DNA of 23,165 nucleotides from contig DNXU01000323.1 in assembly GCA_003505715.1 (NCBI GenBank), positions 13,768-36,932 on the forward strand, given 5' to 3'. Below, piece by piece: positions 14,374-21,768 of the stretch. The notes beneath the pieces are model-generated. The model was not told where the DNA came from, did not search any database, and saw nothing but the letters and a program-made list of their open reading frames with translations. This stretch comes from Cyanobacteria bacterium UBA8803. GTDB taxonomy: Bacteria > Cyanobacteriota > Cyanobacteriia > Cyanobacteriales > Coleofasciculaceae. The translations under genes and the position numbers were made by a program. Every line of letters starts with the position of its first letter. The stretch's first letter is position 1.

Positions 14374-15927
14374 ATGTCATTGCTAGAACAGCTAGTACAA
14401 AAGTGCGCGGAAGCAGATTTAGAGTTAATCTTTACCAAAGTCGGAATTAAGGCTGAAAATATTCACGCTGACAATCATCAACATTTAAAAGAAGTTACCC
14501 TGGCTCAATGGCTATTAGAGTCAGCTAGAGCAACAAGCCACCTCGCTGTTAATGCCAACAATTTTGCTGGATTAAAATGGCGAGAGCCTGAGATGAATGG
14601 ATTTGCGACTGCAATTAACATTAAAGTCCCTTCCGAACCTGAAACGGTTAATTTTTGCAAGTTTGAAAGTCTGGATAATTTTATTAAAGGTTATTGGCGC
14701 TTTCTGACTCGCCCTCATTATAAAGGCGTAGAAGAACACACCAATACTCCCCAGATTTTCATTGAATTTCTTAAAAATAAGGGTTATGCAGGAGACCCGC
14801 ACTATGTTAGCAAAGTCATGCGTTTACTCCCAGAAGCACAGCAGTTACTCGCAACTACGAGGGGAGCTACTATTACTTTAGTACCTGCACAACTTCAAGT
14901 TACCCGCGTTCCCAAGGAAGTGGAAGCAGGGCAGAACTTCAGAATTGCAGGTGTTGCCTCTCCACAGGATAAGGGTAAAGTTTTGGCAATTAAGATTGAC
15001 AATCAATTCCCTGCTGATGGTGTTCCTATTGGTGAAGATGGCAAATGGCTATTTGATTTTGTGTTTCACGAAGCAGGCGATCGCACAATGCAAATTTCTA
15101 CAGGTAGCCAAACTGTAGAAATTAATATTAAGGCTGTTACTGCTGGTAATGTGCAAGATACTGAGGAGATATCAAAACCTTTAGGGTCGATTGTAATCAA
15201 CTTAACTAAAAGCGTCGGACTGGGTGTAGTCAACAATAATCCAGGAGAAGTCAAAGCCGTTAAACAAAGATTACGTGATTTAGGTTATACCTGGGTAGGT
15301 AACCTGGATAGTGTTACCATAGACACTGGTACAGTTAAAGCGATCAAACTGTTCCAATCAATTATTAATGGCCGCAGCACGATCCAAGCGGATGGTCGCA
15401 TTGATGTAAACGAATTTACTCATCGGTGGTTACAAGCAGCTAATGCACCGCGTTGGATAGCAATGCCGCCTAGCGATCCAGTGATTGGTTTTGTGAATTT
15501 TGAGCGTGAACAAACTCATGACAATCACGATTTTGGTACACATTGGTTAGCTGATACCATCTTAGCTATTGCTAAGGATTATCAAAGCAGTCATCGAGAC
15601 TCTCATGCTCATGCAGCTCCATTTGTCATTAATGATGTTAGCGTACCTCATGGCGGAGATACTCCTGACCACGCTGGGCATGAAACAGGTTTGATGTGCG
15701 ATGTTCTTTTGCCTAAACAAGGTGGAAGTTTTGGTGGGATTAATTGGTTTGATGCCAATTTCGATCGCTCTGCTACACGCGCCCTCCTTAAATCTATCCA
15801 CAAGCAAAAGCTAGTACGGGCAGTTTTCTTCAATGATACGATACTCAGAGGTGAGAAGCTATGTACTTTTGATCATGGCCATGATAATCACATCCACTTT
15901 GAAATTAATCCGCCCGTGAGAATCTAA
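14374..15927 (+). CDS. Multidomain peptidoglycan hydrolase: glucosaminidase, PG-binding, MepA-like endopeptidase
   Basis: A 517-aa enzyme predicted to cut both glycan strands and peptide cross-links. Residues 35-160 are a glucosaminidase domain with catalytic-type E49 (WLLESARATSHLA) and NNFAGLKW. Residues 165-255 look like an Ig-like beta domain. Residues 285-355 resemble a PG-binding domain (VKQRLRDLGY, VKAIKLFQSI). Residues 365-517 match the LAS metallopeptidase layout of penicillin-insensitive murein endopeptidase MepA: H436xxGxxxD443 (HETGLMCD) and the H506-I-H508 pair in GHDNHIHFEI. There is no signal peptide. AGAGGA eight bases upstream supports the start. The gene lies 90 bases behind an amidase, so a shared transcript is likely. 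The domain set suggests a complete lysin; which cell it attacks is unknown. Confidence 0.88.
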   Translation: MSLLEQLVQKCAEADLELIFTKVGIKAENIHADNHQHLKEVTLAQWLLESARATSHLAVNANNFAGLKWREPEMNGFATAINIKVPSEPETVNFCKFESLDNFIKGYWRFLTRPHYKGVEEHTNTPQIFIEFLKNKGYAGDPHYVSKVMRLLPEAQQLLATTRGATITLVPAQLQVTRVPKEVEAGQNFRIAGVASPQDKGKVLAIKIDNQFPADGVPIGEDGKWLFDFVFHEAGDRTMQISTGSQTVEINIKAVTAGNVQDTEEISKPLGSIVINLTKSVGLGVVNNNPGEVKAVKQRLRDLGYTWVGNLDSVTIDTGTVKAIKLFQSIINGRSTIQADGRIDVNEFTHRWLQAANAPRWIAMPPSDPVIGFVNFEREQTHDNHDFGTHWLADTILAIAKDYQSSHRDSHAHAAPFVINDVSVPHGGDTPDHAGHETGLMCDVLLPKQGGSFGGINWFDANFDRSATRALLKSIHKQKLVRAVFFNDTILRGEKLCTFDHGHDNHIHFEINPPVRI

Positions 15928-15958
15928 TTCTGGATTTGTTGTCATAATCAATAAAATA

Positions 15959-15997
15959 GCGATCGCTCCTGTCTTAATAGTGAGCATGAGCGATCGC
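15959..15997. terminator. Inverted HIP1 pair between convergent genes
   Basis: GCGATCGCTC at 15959-15968 and GAGCGATCGC at 15988-15997 form a perfect 10-base stem with a 19-base loop. A second overlapping pair, AGTGAG/CTCACT, lies at 15979-16007. The position between the convergent hydrolase and kinase genes suits a bidirectional terminator, but there is no long T run. Confidence 0.4.
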
Positions 15998-16138
15998 GTG
16001 CCTCACTAACTTCACTGACTAACTATCGCTCTTCTGTCACTCTGGGTGGAGGATAATGAGCTAAAACAGCTCGAAGCCAGAACCCGTCTATGACAAAGCT
16101 ACGTCTAGCCAAGCTGATCGTGAAATAGTTAAGTTCTG

Positions 16139-18028
16139 TCAGTTTTGGTAAATGGGTAGCGAAATGGCAAATTCTGTCCCCTCTCCTGGTGCGGAAGTTA
16201 CTTCTATTTTCCCCCGGTGCTTTTCCACAATCTGATAACAAATTGCTAGTCCCATTCCTGTGCCTTTTCCTACGGGCTTGGTTGTAAAAAAGGGGTCAAA
16301 TATTTTACTTTGGATCTCTACGGGAATTGCCAAACCGTTATTCCAAATCTTTACTAAAATTAATTCCGCCTTTTTCTTTTTGGTCTGAATACTAATCGTA
16401 GGCACAAAAGCTTTGGTTGTTTTTGGTTCTAAACTATTTACTTCTTCCAACGCATCAATAGCATTGGCCAGGATATTCATAAATACTTGGTTGAGCTGGG
16501 CAGGATAACAGTCAAGCCAAGGCAAATCATCATAAAATTTGATAATATTAATTTTGCATTTAATACGATGATTGAGAATTAACAGCGTGTTTTCAAGTCC
16601 TTCATGAATATCCGCAGGCTTCATTTGGGCTTCATCAAGATGGGAGAATTTGCGCAAAGATAAAACAATTTCTCGGATACGCTCAGATCCTATTTTTAAT
16701 GAATACAACAGATGAGGCATGTCCAGTTGGAGGAAGTCTAGATCCATTGCCTCAATTTGTTCCTGAATTGCAGGAGTTGCATCGGGGCACTGTTGCCGAT
16801 AGAGATGAATTAACTTTAACAAGTCTTGAATTGAGTTATTGGCATGTTCGAGATTGCCGTAAATAAAGTTAATGGGGTTGTTAATTTCATGAGCAATACC
16901 AGCTACCATCTGTCCCAAACTGGACATTTTTTCACTTTGAATTAGTTGAGCTTGAGTGTATTTCAGGTCTTGCAAGATTTCGGTCAATTCCTTGGTTCTT
17001 TCCTCAACCCGTTCCTCTAAGGTTTGATGTGCTAGCTTGAGTTCCTCAGTATACTCCGCCACCCACTGCACGAGTTGATTCAGGGAGCTGGCTAAAGATC
17101 CGACTGCATCTTCAGTCATGACGGAACTGCGGAGGTCAAAATTACCTTCTTGAACAACTGCTCTAGCTACTTGGGTCACGGCTTCTATCGGACGGGCGAT
17201 CGCTATACTGGTGATAAGTGCTAGTGCCACTGCCATTCCCACTGAAACTAGCGTAGTGGTGACAATTATTTGTAACCGTAGTATCCGAGCCTGCTCTAGC
17301 TGGTTATTCGCTTCAAGGTGTTGAGTTTCAGCTACTTTTTTAATCTGATTTAAACGTTCTGATAGGCGATCGAACTGAATGCTAAGCGTTTTTGCTGATT
17401 GCCCTGTAATAGCCTTCAATAACTCATGATATGCTTCATGGTTTCTGGCAGATTTCAAGTGAGTTAAGGAAATTTCACGCCAAAGGGATTTCACAAATTG
17501 ATTGTAGGATTCTGTGTTGGCCTCATAATCCTTGATTAAACGCTGAAGTTCTGGGGAATCTATGGCTAAGCGATCGGGATGATTTTTGGTAAATACTTCG
17601 ATCTCATTTAACAAACTCTTCACTCGATCGATAGCTGCCACAACTTTTACCGTTTCGTAGTCAAAACCTTGCGGATCTTCGAGAACGATGGCTAACTCTT
17701 GGGGATGCGATCGCACTACACCAATTGTATTTTCTAAATTACTAAGGAGGTATTGCTGCCGATCGGCGACATTTAGCTCTGTCCGAGCTTGTTCTTGATA
17801 GTATTCTCCCACCACCAATCCCACCGTCGTTCCCAAAACCGATATTCCCAGCACCAAAGAATAGCCATAACCAATTTTTTGGGCGATGCTCAAGCGCCGG
17901 ATCAAGCCTCTTATCCAATTTAAGAATAGAAGTTTACAGATGTATTTTTGACCCATTACGCTTTGCCGCTTAGGCTCGATCTGGCAGTTGGTTCGGTTGG
18001 GAGGATGCCGGGAGTTTAAAAAAAGCAT
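16139..18028 (-). CDS. Membrane sensor histidine kinase (HAMP, HisKA, HATPase)
   Basis: A 629-aa inner-membrane sensor kinase. TM1 is at about residues 52-74 and TM2 at about 252-278, enclosing a helical extracytoplasmic sensor of about 175 residues with no recognised ligand domain. HAMP follows at about 278-330, then a coiled coil, the phospho-acceptor H380 in MSSLGQMVAGIAHEINNPINF, the N box (QVFMNILANAIDAL, about 514-527), the F box DPFFTTKPVG, and GKGTGMGLAI. The G1 box reads NNGLAI where most kinases have DxGxGI, so adenine binding may differ. No response regulator is adjacent. The start is unsure: ATG at 18028 adds a 24-residue, unprotein-like leader and overlaps a TATTATAT run that could be a -10; ATG at 17956 (MGQKYICK) may be the true start. 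It is divergent from the SLH-GHL10 gene. Confidence 0.9.
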   Translation of the reverse strand: MLFLNSRHPPNRTNCQIEPKRQSVMGQKYICKLLFLNWIRGLIRRLSIAQKIGYGYSLVLGISVLGTTVGLVVGEYYQEQARTELNVADRQQYLLSNLENTIGVVRSHPQELAIVLEDPQGFDYETVKVVAAIDRVKSLLNEIEVFTKNHPDRLAIDSPELQRLIKDYEANTESYNQFVKSLWREISLTHLKSARNHEAYHELLKAITGQSAKTLSIQFDRLSERLNQIKKVAETQHLEANNQLEQARILRLQIIVTTTLVSVGMAVALALITSIAIARPIEAVTQVARAVVQEGNFDLRSSVMTEDAVGSLASSLNQLVQWVAEYTEELKLAHQTLEERVEERTKELTEILQDLKYTQAQLIQSEKMSSLGQMVAGIAHEINNPINFIYGNLEHANNSIQDLLKLIHLYRQQCPDATPAIQEQIEAMDLDFLQLDMPHLLYSLKIGSERIREIVLSLRKFSHLDEAQMKPADIHEGLENTLLILNHRIKCKINIIKFYDDLPWLDCYPAQLNQVFMNILANAIDALEEVNSLEPKTTKAFVPTISIQTKKKKAELILVKIWNNGLAIPVEIQSKIFDPFFTTKPVGKGTGMGLAICYQIVEKHRGKIEVTSAPGEGTEFAISLPIYQN

Positions 18029-18500
18029 ATATAATAAAAGTTTTAAACGAACTAATGAAACGCTTTATTACTGCCCCCTCTTTCTCTCTCGCCTTCTCCC
18101 TTTTCAAGGTAGACAGACCTGAAAATTATAAATTGATTTTATAAATTTAGCTAGGCCAAGGTTAAAAAGATTTCTTTCCATTTTTGCAGAAGTATATAGT
18201 TAATGTAAAGCCAGAATACGTTAAAATTAAATTAAAAACGTTAACTCGTATACAAAATCAGCAAAATAAATAATCTAATCTCCTTAATGAAGCTGTATAT
18301 CTAGACAGATTGAGGCTATTGAGAAGTTGAGCAATATTGCGATAAAGCTCTTATGAAGATATCTATTTTGGGTTAGGATTTGTTTAAGAAATGTTTACAA
18401 TATTTTTAACATAACGCCAACGGAGCTGCTATCGTCGCTCCCGGTGCTGAAGTAACGGGCTTTTTTCGATAAGATCGAGCCAAGCTAGCTCTTATGAACG
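18029..18500. other. 472-base AT-rich divergent regulatory region
   Basis: It lies between the histidine kinase (minus) and SLH-GHL10 gene (plus). It contains AT-rich blocks, including TTTTATAAATTT near 18135, and paired ACGTTAA motifs around 18218-18245. Near the right end a short hairpin CCCG...CGGG followed by TTTTTT (18440-18466) could be a weak terminator. No open frame with a start is supported. Promoters for both flanking genes are expected here but cannot be pinned down. Confidence 0.45.
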
Positions 18501-20516
18501 ATGGTTTCTAGCTCCACTCCCTTCTCAGATATCCAAAATCATTGGGCACGCTTATTCATTGAAGCCTTAGCCCAGCTTGGCATTGTCAGCGGGTTCCCAA
18601 ATGGGACGTTTCGCCCCAATAATTCCATGACTCGGGCTGAGTTCGCAGCTATTTTGGGTAAAGCCTTTACGAGATCTTCCCGGCGGCAGTATGACGGCTT
18701 TGTCGATGTGCCTTCGACTCACTGGGCAGCAGCTGTGATTCAAAAGGCTTACGAAACAGGCTTTATTAGTGGGTTTCCGGATAACTCCTTTCGTCCAGCA
18801 GATCGGATTACCAGGATACAAGTCTTAATGTCTCTAGTCAGTGGCTTGGAGATAGCATCAAAAGTAAAACCCGACCTAGTTACCAGACTTCCCCACCTCT
18901 ATCAAGATGCAGCAGCAATACCTAACTATGCAGTGGATGACGCAGCCATTGCTACCCGTGCTGGGTTGGTGGCGAATTACCCCAACGTCAAAATCCTCGC
19001 CCCAAATTTAGCGGCAACCCGTGCCGATGTCGCCGTTTTGATCTATCAAGCCTTAGTGTATTTGGGTGCAGCTCGCCCGATTCAATCAAAATATATTGTA
19101 GTTCCGCCAGCAGTCGGAACGCTTTTACAGACCGTCTCCGTGAGTCATCGCCGGGAGTTTCGAGGAGCATGGCTGACAACCGCGTGGAATAGCGATTGGC
19201 CCTCAAAACCGGGACTTCCGGTTGAACAACAGAAAGCCGAACTGATCGGGATATTGAACCGACTGCAAGGACTGAACTTTAATGCCTTGATCTTACAGGT
19301 ACGACCGGAAGGAGATGCCCTGTATCCATCCCCATTGGAACCTTGGAGTGCTTGGCTGACAGGAACTCAGGGCAAGGCACCTCATCCAGTTTACGATCCT
19401 CTAGAGTTTGCGATCGCTCAATGCCACCAACGTAATATTGAACTCCATGCTTGGTTCAACCCTTACCGCGCTAAGATTTACATCAAGGGTTCCCCCAATG
19501 CCCGCCCGCACATCGCTCTGGCAAATGCAGAATCTGTTTACCGTTGGGGCAATCAGCTGTGGATGGACCCAGGCGCAAAAGCCGTTCAAGACAGGGTTTA
19601 CAACGTCATCCTTGATGTAGTGCGGCGCTATGACGTAGATGGCATTCACTTGGATGACTATTTTTATCCCTATCCCATCACTGGCAAGGACTTCCCGGAT
19701 CAAAAAACTTACGCCGCGTATAAATCAGCTGGTGGGAAACTAAACTTAGGCGACTGGCGGCGAGATAACGTGAATAAAATGGTGGAGCGTCTATCGGTAG
19801 GGATTAAGGCTACAAAACCTTACGTTAAGTTTGGTATTAGTCCCTTTGGTATTTACCGACCCGGACAACCACCAATGGCGAAGGGACTGGATGCCTATGC
19901 CGTACTGTATGCTGACTCAAAAAAATGGCTACAGCAAGGCTGGGTGGATTATTTAGCACCCCAACTTTATTGGCGCATCGACCAAAAACCCCAAAGTTAT
20001 CCCCTATTGCTGAAGTGGTGGACGGATATTAACTACAAGCAGCGCCATATCTATGCGGGTAATAATATAGCGCAGTTGGATGGCAAGAGCTGGAAGGTGC
20101 AAGAAATTAACAAGCAAATTGAGATTAGCCGCAGCTTGGAGGGGAAGCGATCGCTGGGGAATATCTTCTTTAGTATGAGTGCTTTAAGTGCCAATCGCCA
20201 AGGTATCTACAACACCCTCAAGTCCTCAGTTTATGCCAAACCTGCCCTAGCGCCCAAGATGGGGTGGTTGGAGGCTTTGCCGCCATCTCCGCCCGAACAA
20301 CTGCGCGTCCAAGATGGCAAACTGACATGGCAGGCAGATGACAATCGGGATATTCGTTCGTGGACGCTCTACAAACAGGATAGTGGGGCTTGGCGGCTCG
20401 ATCGCATTTTGTCTGGGGCAACGAGAGTGGCGACAGTTGAACCGGGAACTTATGCGTTGTGTGCGGTGGATCGCTTGGCAAATGAGAGTGCAGGAGTGGT
20501 TGTTTCGGTCAAGTGA
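18501..20516 (+). CDS. SLH-domain GHL10-family glycoside hydrolase (DigH-like)
   Basis: A 671-aa protein. Three SLH repeats (about residues 8-50, 68-110, and a degenerate one at 130-190) should bind it to the wall: FSDIQNHWARLFIEAL, FRPNNSMTRAEFAA, FVDVPSTHWA. The GHL10/DUF187 catalytic barrel spans about 215-520, with REFRGAWLTTAWNSDWPS, LQVRPEGDALYPS, HAWFNPYR and the acidic motif DGIHLDDYFYP near 379-389. The C-terminal 85 residues resemble a fibronectin-III module. Family member DigH (YddW) of E. coli cleaves peptidoglycan glycans stripped of peptides, which would follow the action of the amidases nearby; that role here is inference. The protein begins directly with SLH1. No signal peptide is present, and a stop codon two codons upstream rules out an extension. 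No Shine-Dalgarno is evident. Confidence 0.9.
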   Translation: MVSSSTPFSDIQNHWARLFIEALAQLGIVSGFPNGTFRPNNSMTRAEFAAILGKAFTRSSRRQYDGFVDVPSTHWAAAVIQKAYETGFISGFPDNSFRPADRITRIQVLMSLVSGLEIASKVKPDLVTRLPHLYQDAAAIPNYAVDDAAIATRAGLVANYPNVKILAPNLAATRADVAVLIYQALVYLGAARPIQSKYIVVPPAVGTLLQTVSVSHRREFRGAWLTTAWNSDWPSKPGLPVEQQKAELIGILNRLQGLNFNALILQVRPEGDALYPSPLEPWSAWLTGTQGKAPHPVYDPLEFAIAQCHQRNIELHAWFNPYRAKIYIKGSPNARPHIALANAESVYRWGNQLWMDPGAKAVQDRVYNVILDVVRRYDVDGIHLDDYFYPYPITGKDFPDQKTYAAYKSAGGKLNLGDWRRDNVNKMVERLSVGIKATKPYVKFGISPFGIYRPGQPPMAKGLDAYAVLYADSKKWLQQGWVDYLAPQLYWRIDQKPQSYPLLLKWWTDINYKQRHIYAGNNIAQLDGKSWKVQEINKQIEISRSLEGKRSLGNIFFSMSALSANRQGIYNTLKSSVYAKPALAPKMGWLEALPPSPPEQLRVQDGKLTWQADDNRDIRSWTLYKQDSGAWRLDRILSGATRVATVEPGTYALCAVDRLANESAGVVVSVK

Positions 20517-20610
20517 GTTGCTATAATCCTGATTGCCTAAATGGTTACTAGGGATCAAAGCTTTTCTGGTAATAGGTCATAGGTAATGGTATAACCAGCT
20601 AGCTTTCCCC

Positions 20611-20652
20611 TAATTACCAATTACCAATTACCAATTACTAATTACCAATTAC
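20611..20652. repeat. Heptanucleotide tandem repeat array (CAATTAC/TAATTAC)
   Basis: Six seven-base units, phase-shifted members of the CCAATTA family seen at 799-917. The array ends four bases before the start codon of the second amidase and so occupies the place where a ribosome-binding site would be. Confidence 0.9.
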
Positions 20653-20656
20653 GAAA

Positions 20657-21625
20657 ATGAAGTACGGAATTGATTGCGGTCATAATTGCCCTCCCGATAT
20701 TGGTGCCTCTGGCATCCGGCAAGAAGATGTGATGACCAAAGATGTGGGAGCAAGGGTGACGCAAAAATTAAAAGCTATGGGTCATCAAGTTGTTAGCTGC
20801 AACCCCAGTCGAGCCAGTAGCGTTGGCAATTCTTTAGCTCAAAGATGCCATATCGCCAACTCTAACAACGTGGATGTTTTTGTATCGATTCATTTTAATT
20901 GTTTTAACGGTAAAGCCAAGGGAGCAGAAGTACTGGCTCTGGGCAATACCTCAACGAAGCTAGCCAAGTCAGTCCTCGACAATATCATAAGTTTGGGATA
21001 TTTCAATCGAGGGGTTAAGGATGGCTCGCACATCTACGTTCTCAAATATACGGATATGCCAGCCATTCTGGTTGAGTGCTGTTTCTGCGATGCTAAAGAA
21101 GATATGGATCGTTACAATCCAGAAGCCTTAGCTGATGCAATTGTCAAAGGGTTAACGGGGAAAGAACCAGCCAAACCCACTCCTACTCCCGATACGAAGC
21201 AAGATAGCACAGAAAAACCAATCACTCCTCCTCAACCCGATAACAGTCTGCTCAAAATGCAGCAAGCCTTAAACCGATTGAAAATTACTGATAGCAATGG
21301 TAAGGCTGTAGTAGAAGATGGCACAGCCGATCCCGCCACCACCTCAGCAATCAAAAAGTTTCAATCTATTGTTGGCATCGGTCAAACGGGAATTGCTGGA
21401 AATGATACCTGGGGTGCCATGAATCAAATCCTCGCCAAGCCAGTTCTCAGAGAAAATCACCCTACTGGCCCCGCTGTCCGATACCTCCAACACCGCCTGG
21501 GTATGGAAATTGATGGGATCTATGGACCGAATACAGCTAATGTGGTTAAGAAATTCCAAAGTCAGAATGGCTTAACGGCTGATGGTATTCTGGGGCCGCA
21601 AAGTTGGACGAAATTAATCAGTTGA
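20657..21625 (+). CDS. N-acetylmuramoyl-L-alanine amidase with two PG-binding domains
   Basis: A 322-aa zinc amidase of the Amidase_3 family, acting on the muramic acid to L-alanine bond. The catalytic domain spans residues 1-167 with H9 (DCGHN), E23, H79 (SIHFN) and catalytic E140 (ILVECCFCD). A Pro/Thr-rich linker covers about 170-195. Two PG_binding_1 repeats follow at about 198-262 and 265-322; the second is canonical (VRYLQHRLGMEIDGIYGPNTANVVKKFQ...LTADGILGPQSW). The catalytic domain is a clear paralogue of the amidase at 13522, which lacks the binding repeats. There is no signal peptide, and an in-frame TAA at 20639-20641 excludes an upstream extension. A heptamer array replaces the usual ribosome-binding site, so translation may be leaderless-like or weak. 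Confidence 0.93.
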   Translation: MKYGIDCGHNCPPDIGASGIRQEDVMTKDVGARVTQKLKAMGHQVVSCNPSRASSVGNSLAQRCHIANSNNVDVFVSIHFNCFNGKAKGAEVLALGNTSTKLAKSVLDNIISLGYFNRGVKDGSHIYVLKYTDMPAILVECCFCDAKEDMDRYNPEALADAIVKGLTGKEPAKPTPTPDTKQDSTEKPITPPQPDNSLLKMQQALNRLKITDSNGKAVVEDGTADPATTSAIKKFQSIVGIGQTGIAGNDTWGAMNQILAKPVLRENHPTGPAVRYLQHRLGMEIDGIYGPNTANVVKKFQSQNGLTADGILGPQSWTKLIS

Positions 21626-21704
21626 CTATTGGGGTTACGCTAAATGCTGCTTCTTAAGGAGAGTGTCCATGAGAGCAGATCGAGTCGAAAGCCCTCACCC
21701 CCAG

Positions 21705-21730
21705 CCCCTCTCCCAACCTTGGGAGAGGGG
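21705..21730. repeat. Palindromic CCCCTCTCCCA...TGGGAGAGGGG element
   Basis: A perfect 11-base stem with a 4-base loop, preceded by CCCTCACCCCCAG. This is a widely dispersed palindromic repeat type in cyanobacteria and other bacteria. Here it lies between the second amidase and the glutamine-synthetase-like gene and may also terminate transcription, although no T run follows. Confidence 0.75.
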
Positions 21731-21768
21731 AGCAAGATGATTGGTCTCCTTTTGAAGCGCTTTATTAA

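Noticed and set aside
13522..15927. Prophage lysis cassette
   Set aside because: The hydrolases look endolysin-like, but no holin, tail, capsid, integrase or attachment site is visible, and SLH-GHL10 and histidine kinase neighbours are ordinary chromosomal genes.
18205..18219. NtcA-like site GTA...TAC upstream of the SLH-GHL10 gene
   Set aside because: The half-sites are separated by nine bases rather than the required eight, and no suitably placed -10 element was found.
18413..18472. Peptide-like frame NANGAAIVAPGAEVTGFFR before the SLH-GHL10 gene
   Set aside because: It has no start codon, is about 20 codons long between stops, and could not be tied to any gene. A weak hairpin plus T run overlaps it but its stem is only four pairs.
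21705..21730. Rho-independent terminator of the second amidase
   Set aside because: The stem is strong, but no T run follows on the plus strand. It fits a dispersed palindromic repeat better, so it is listed as a repeat.
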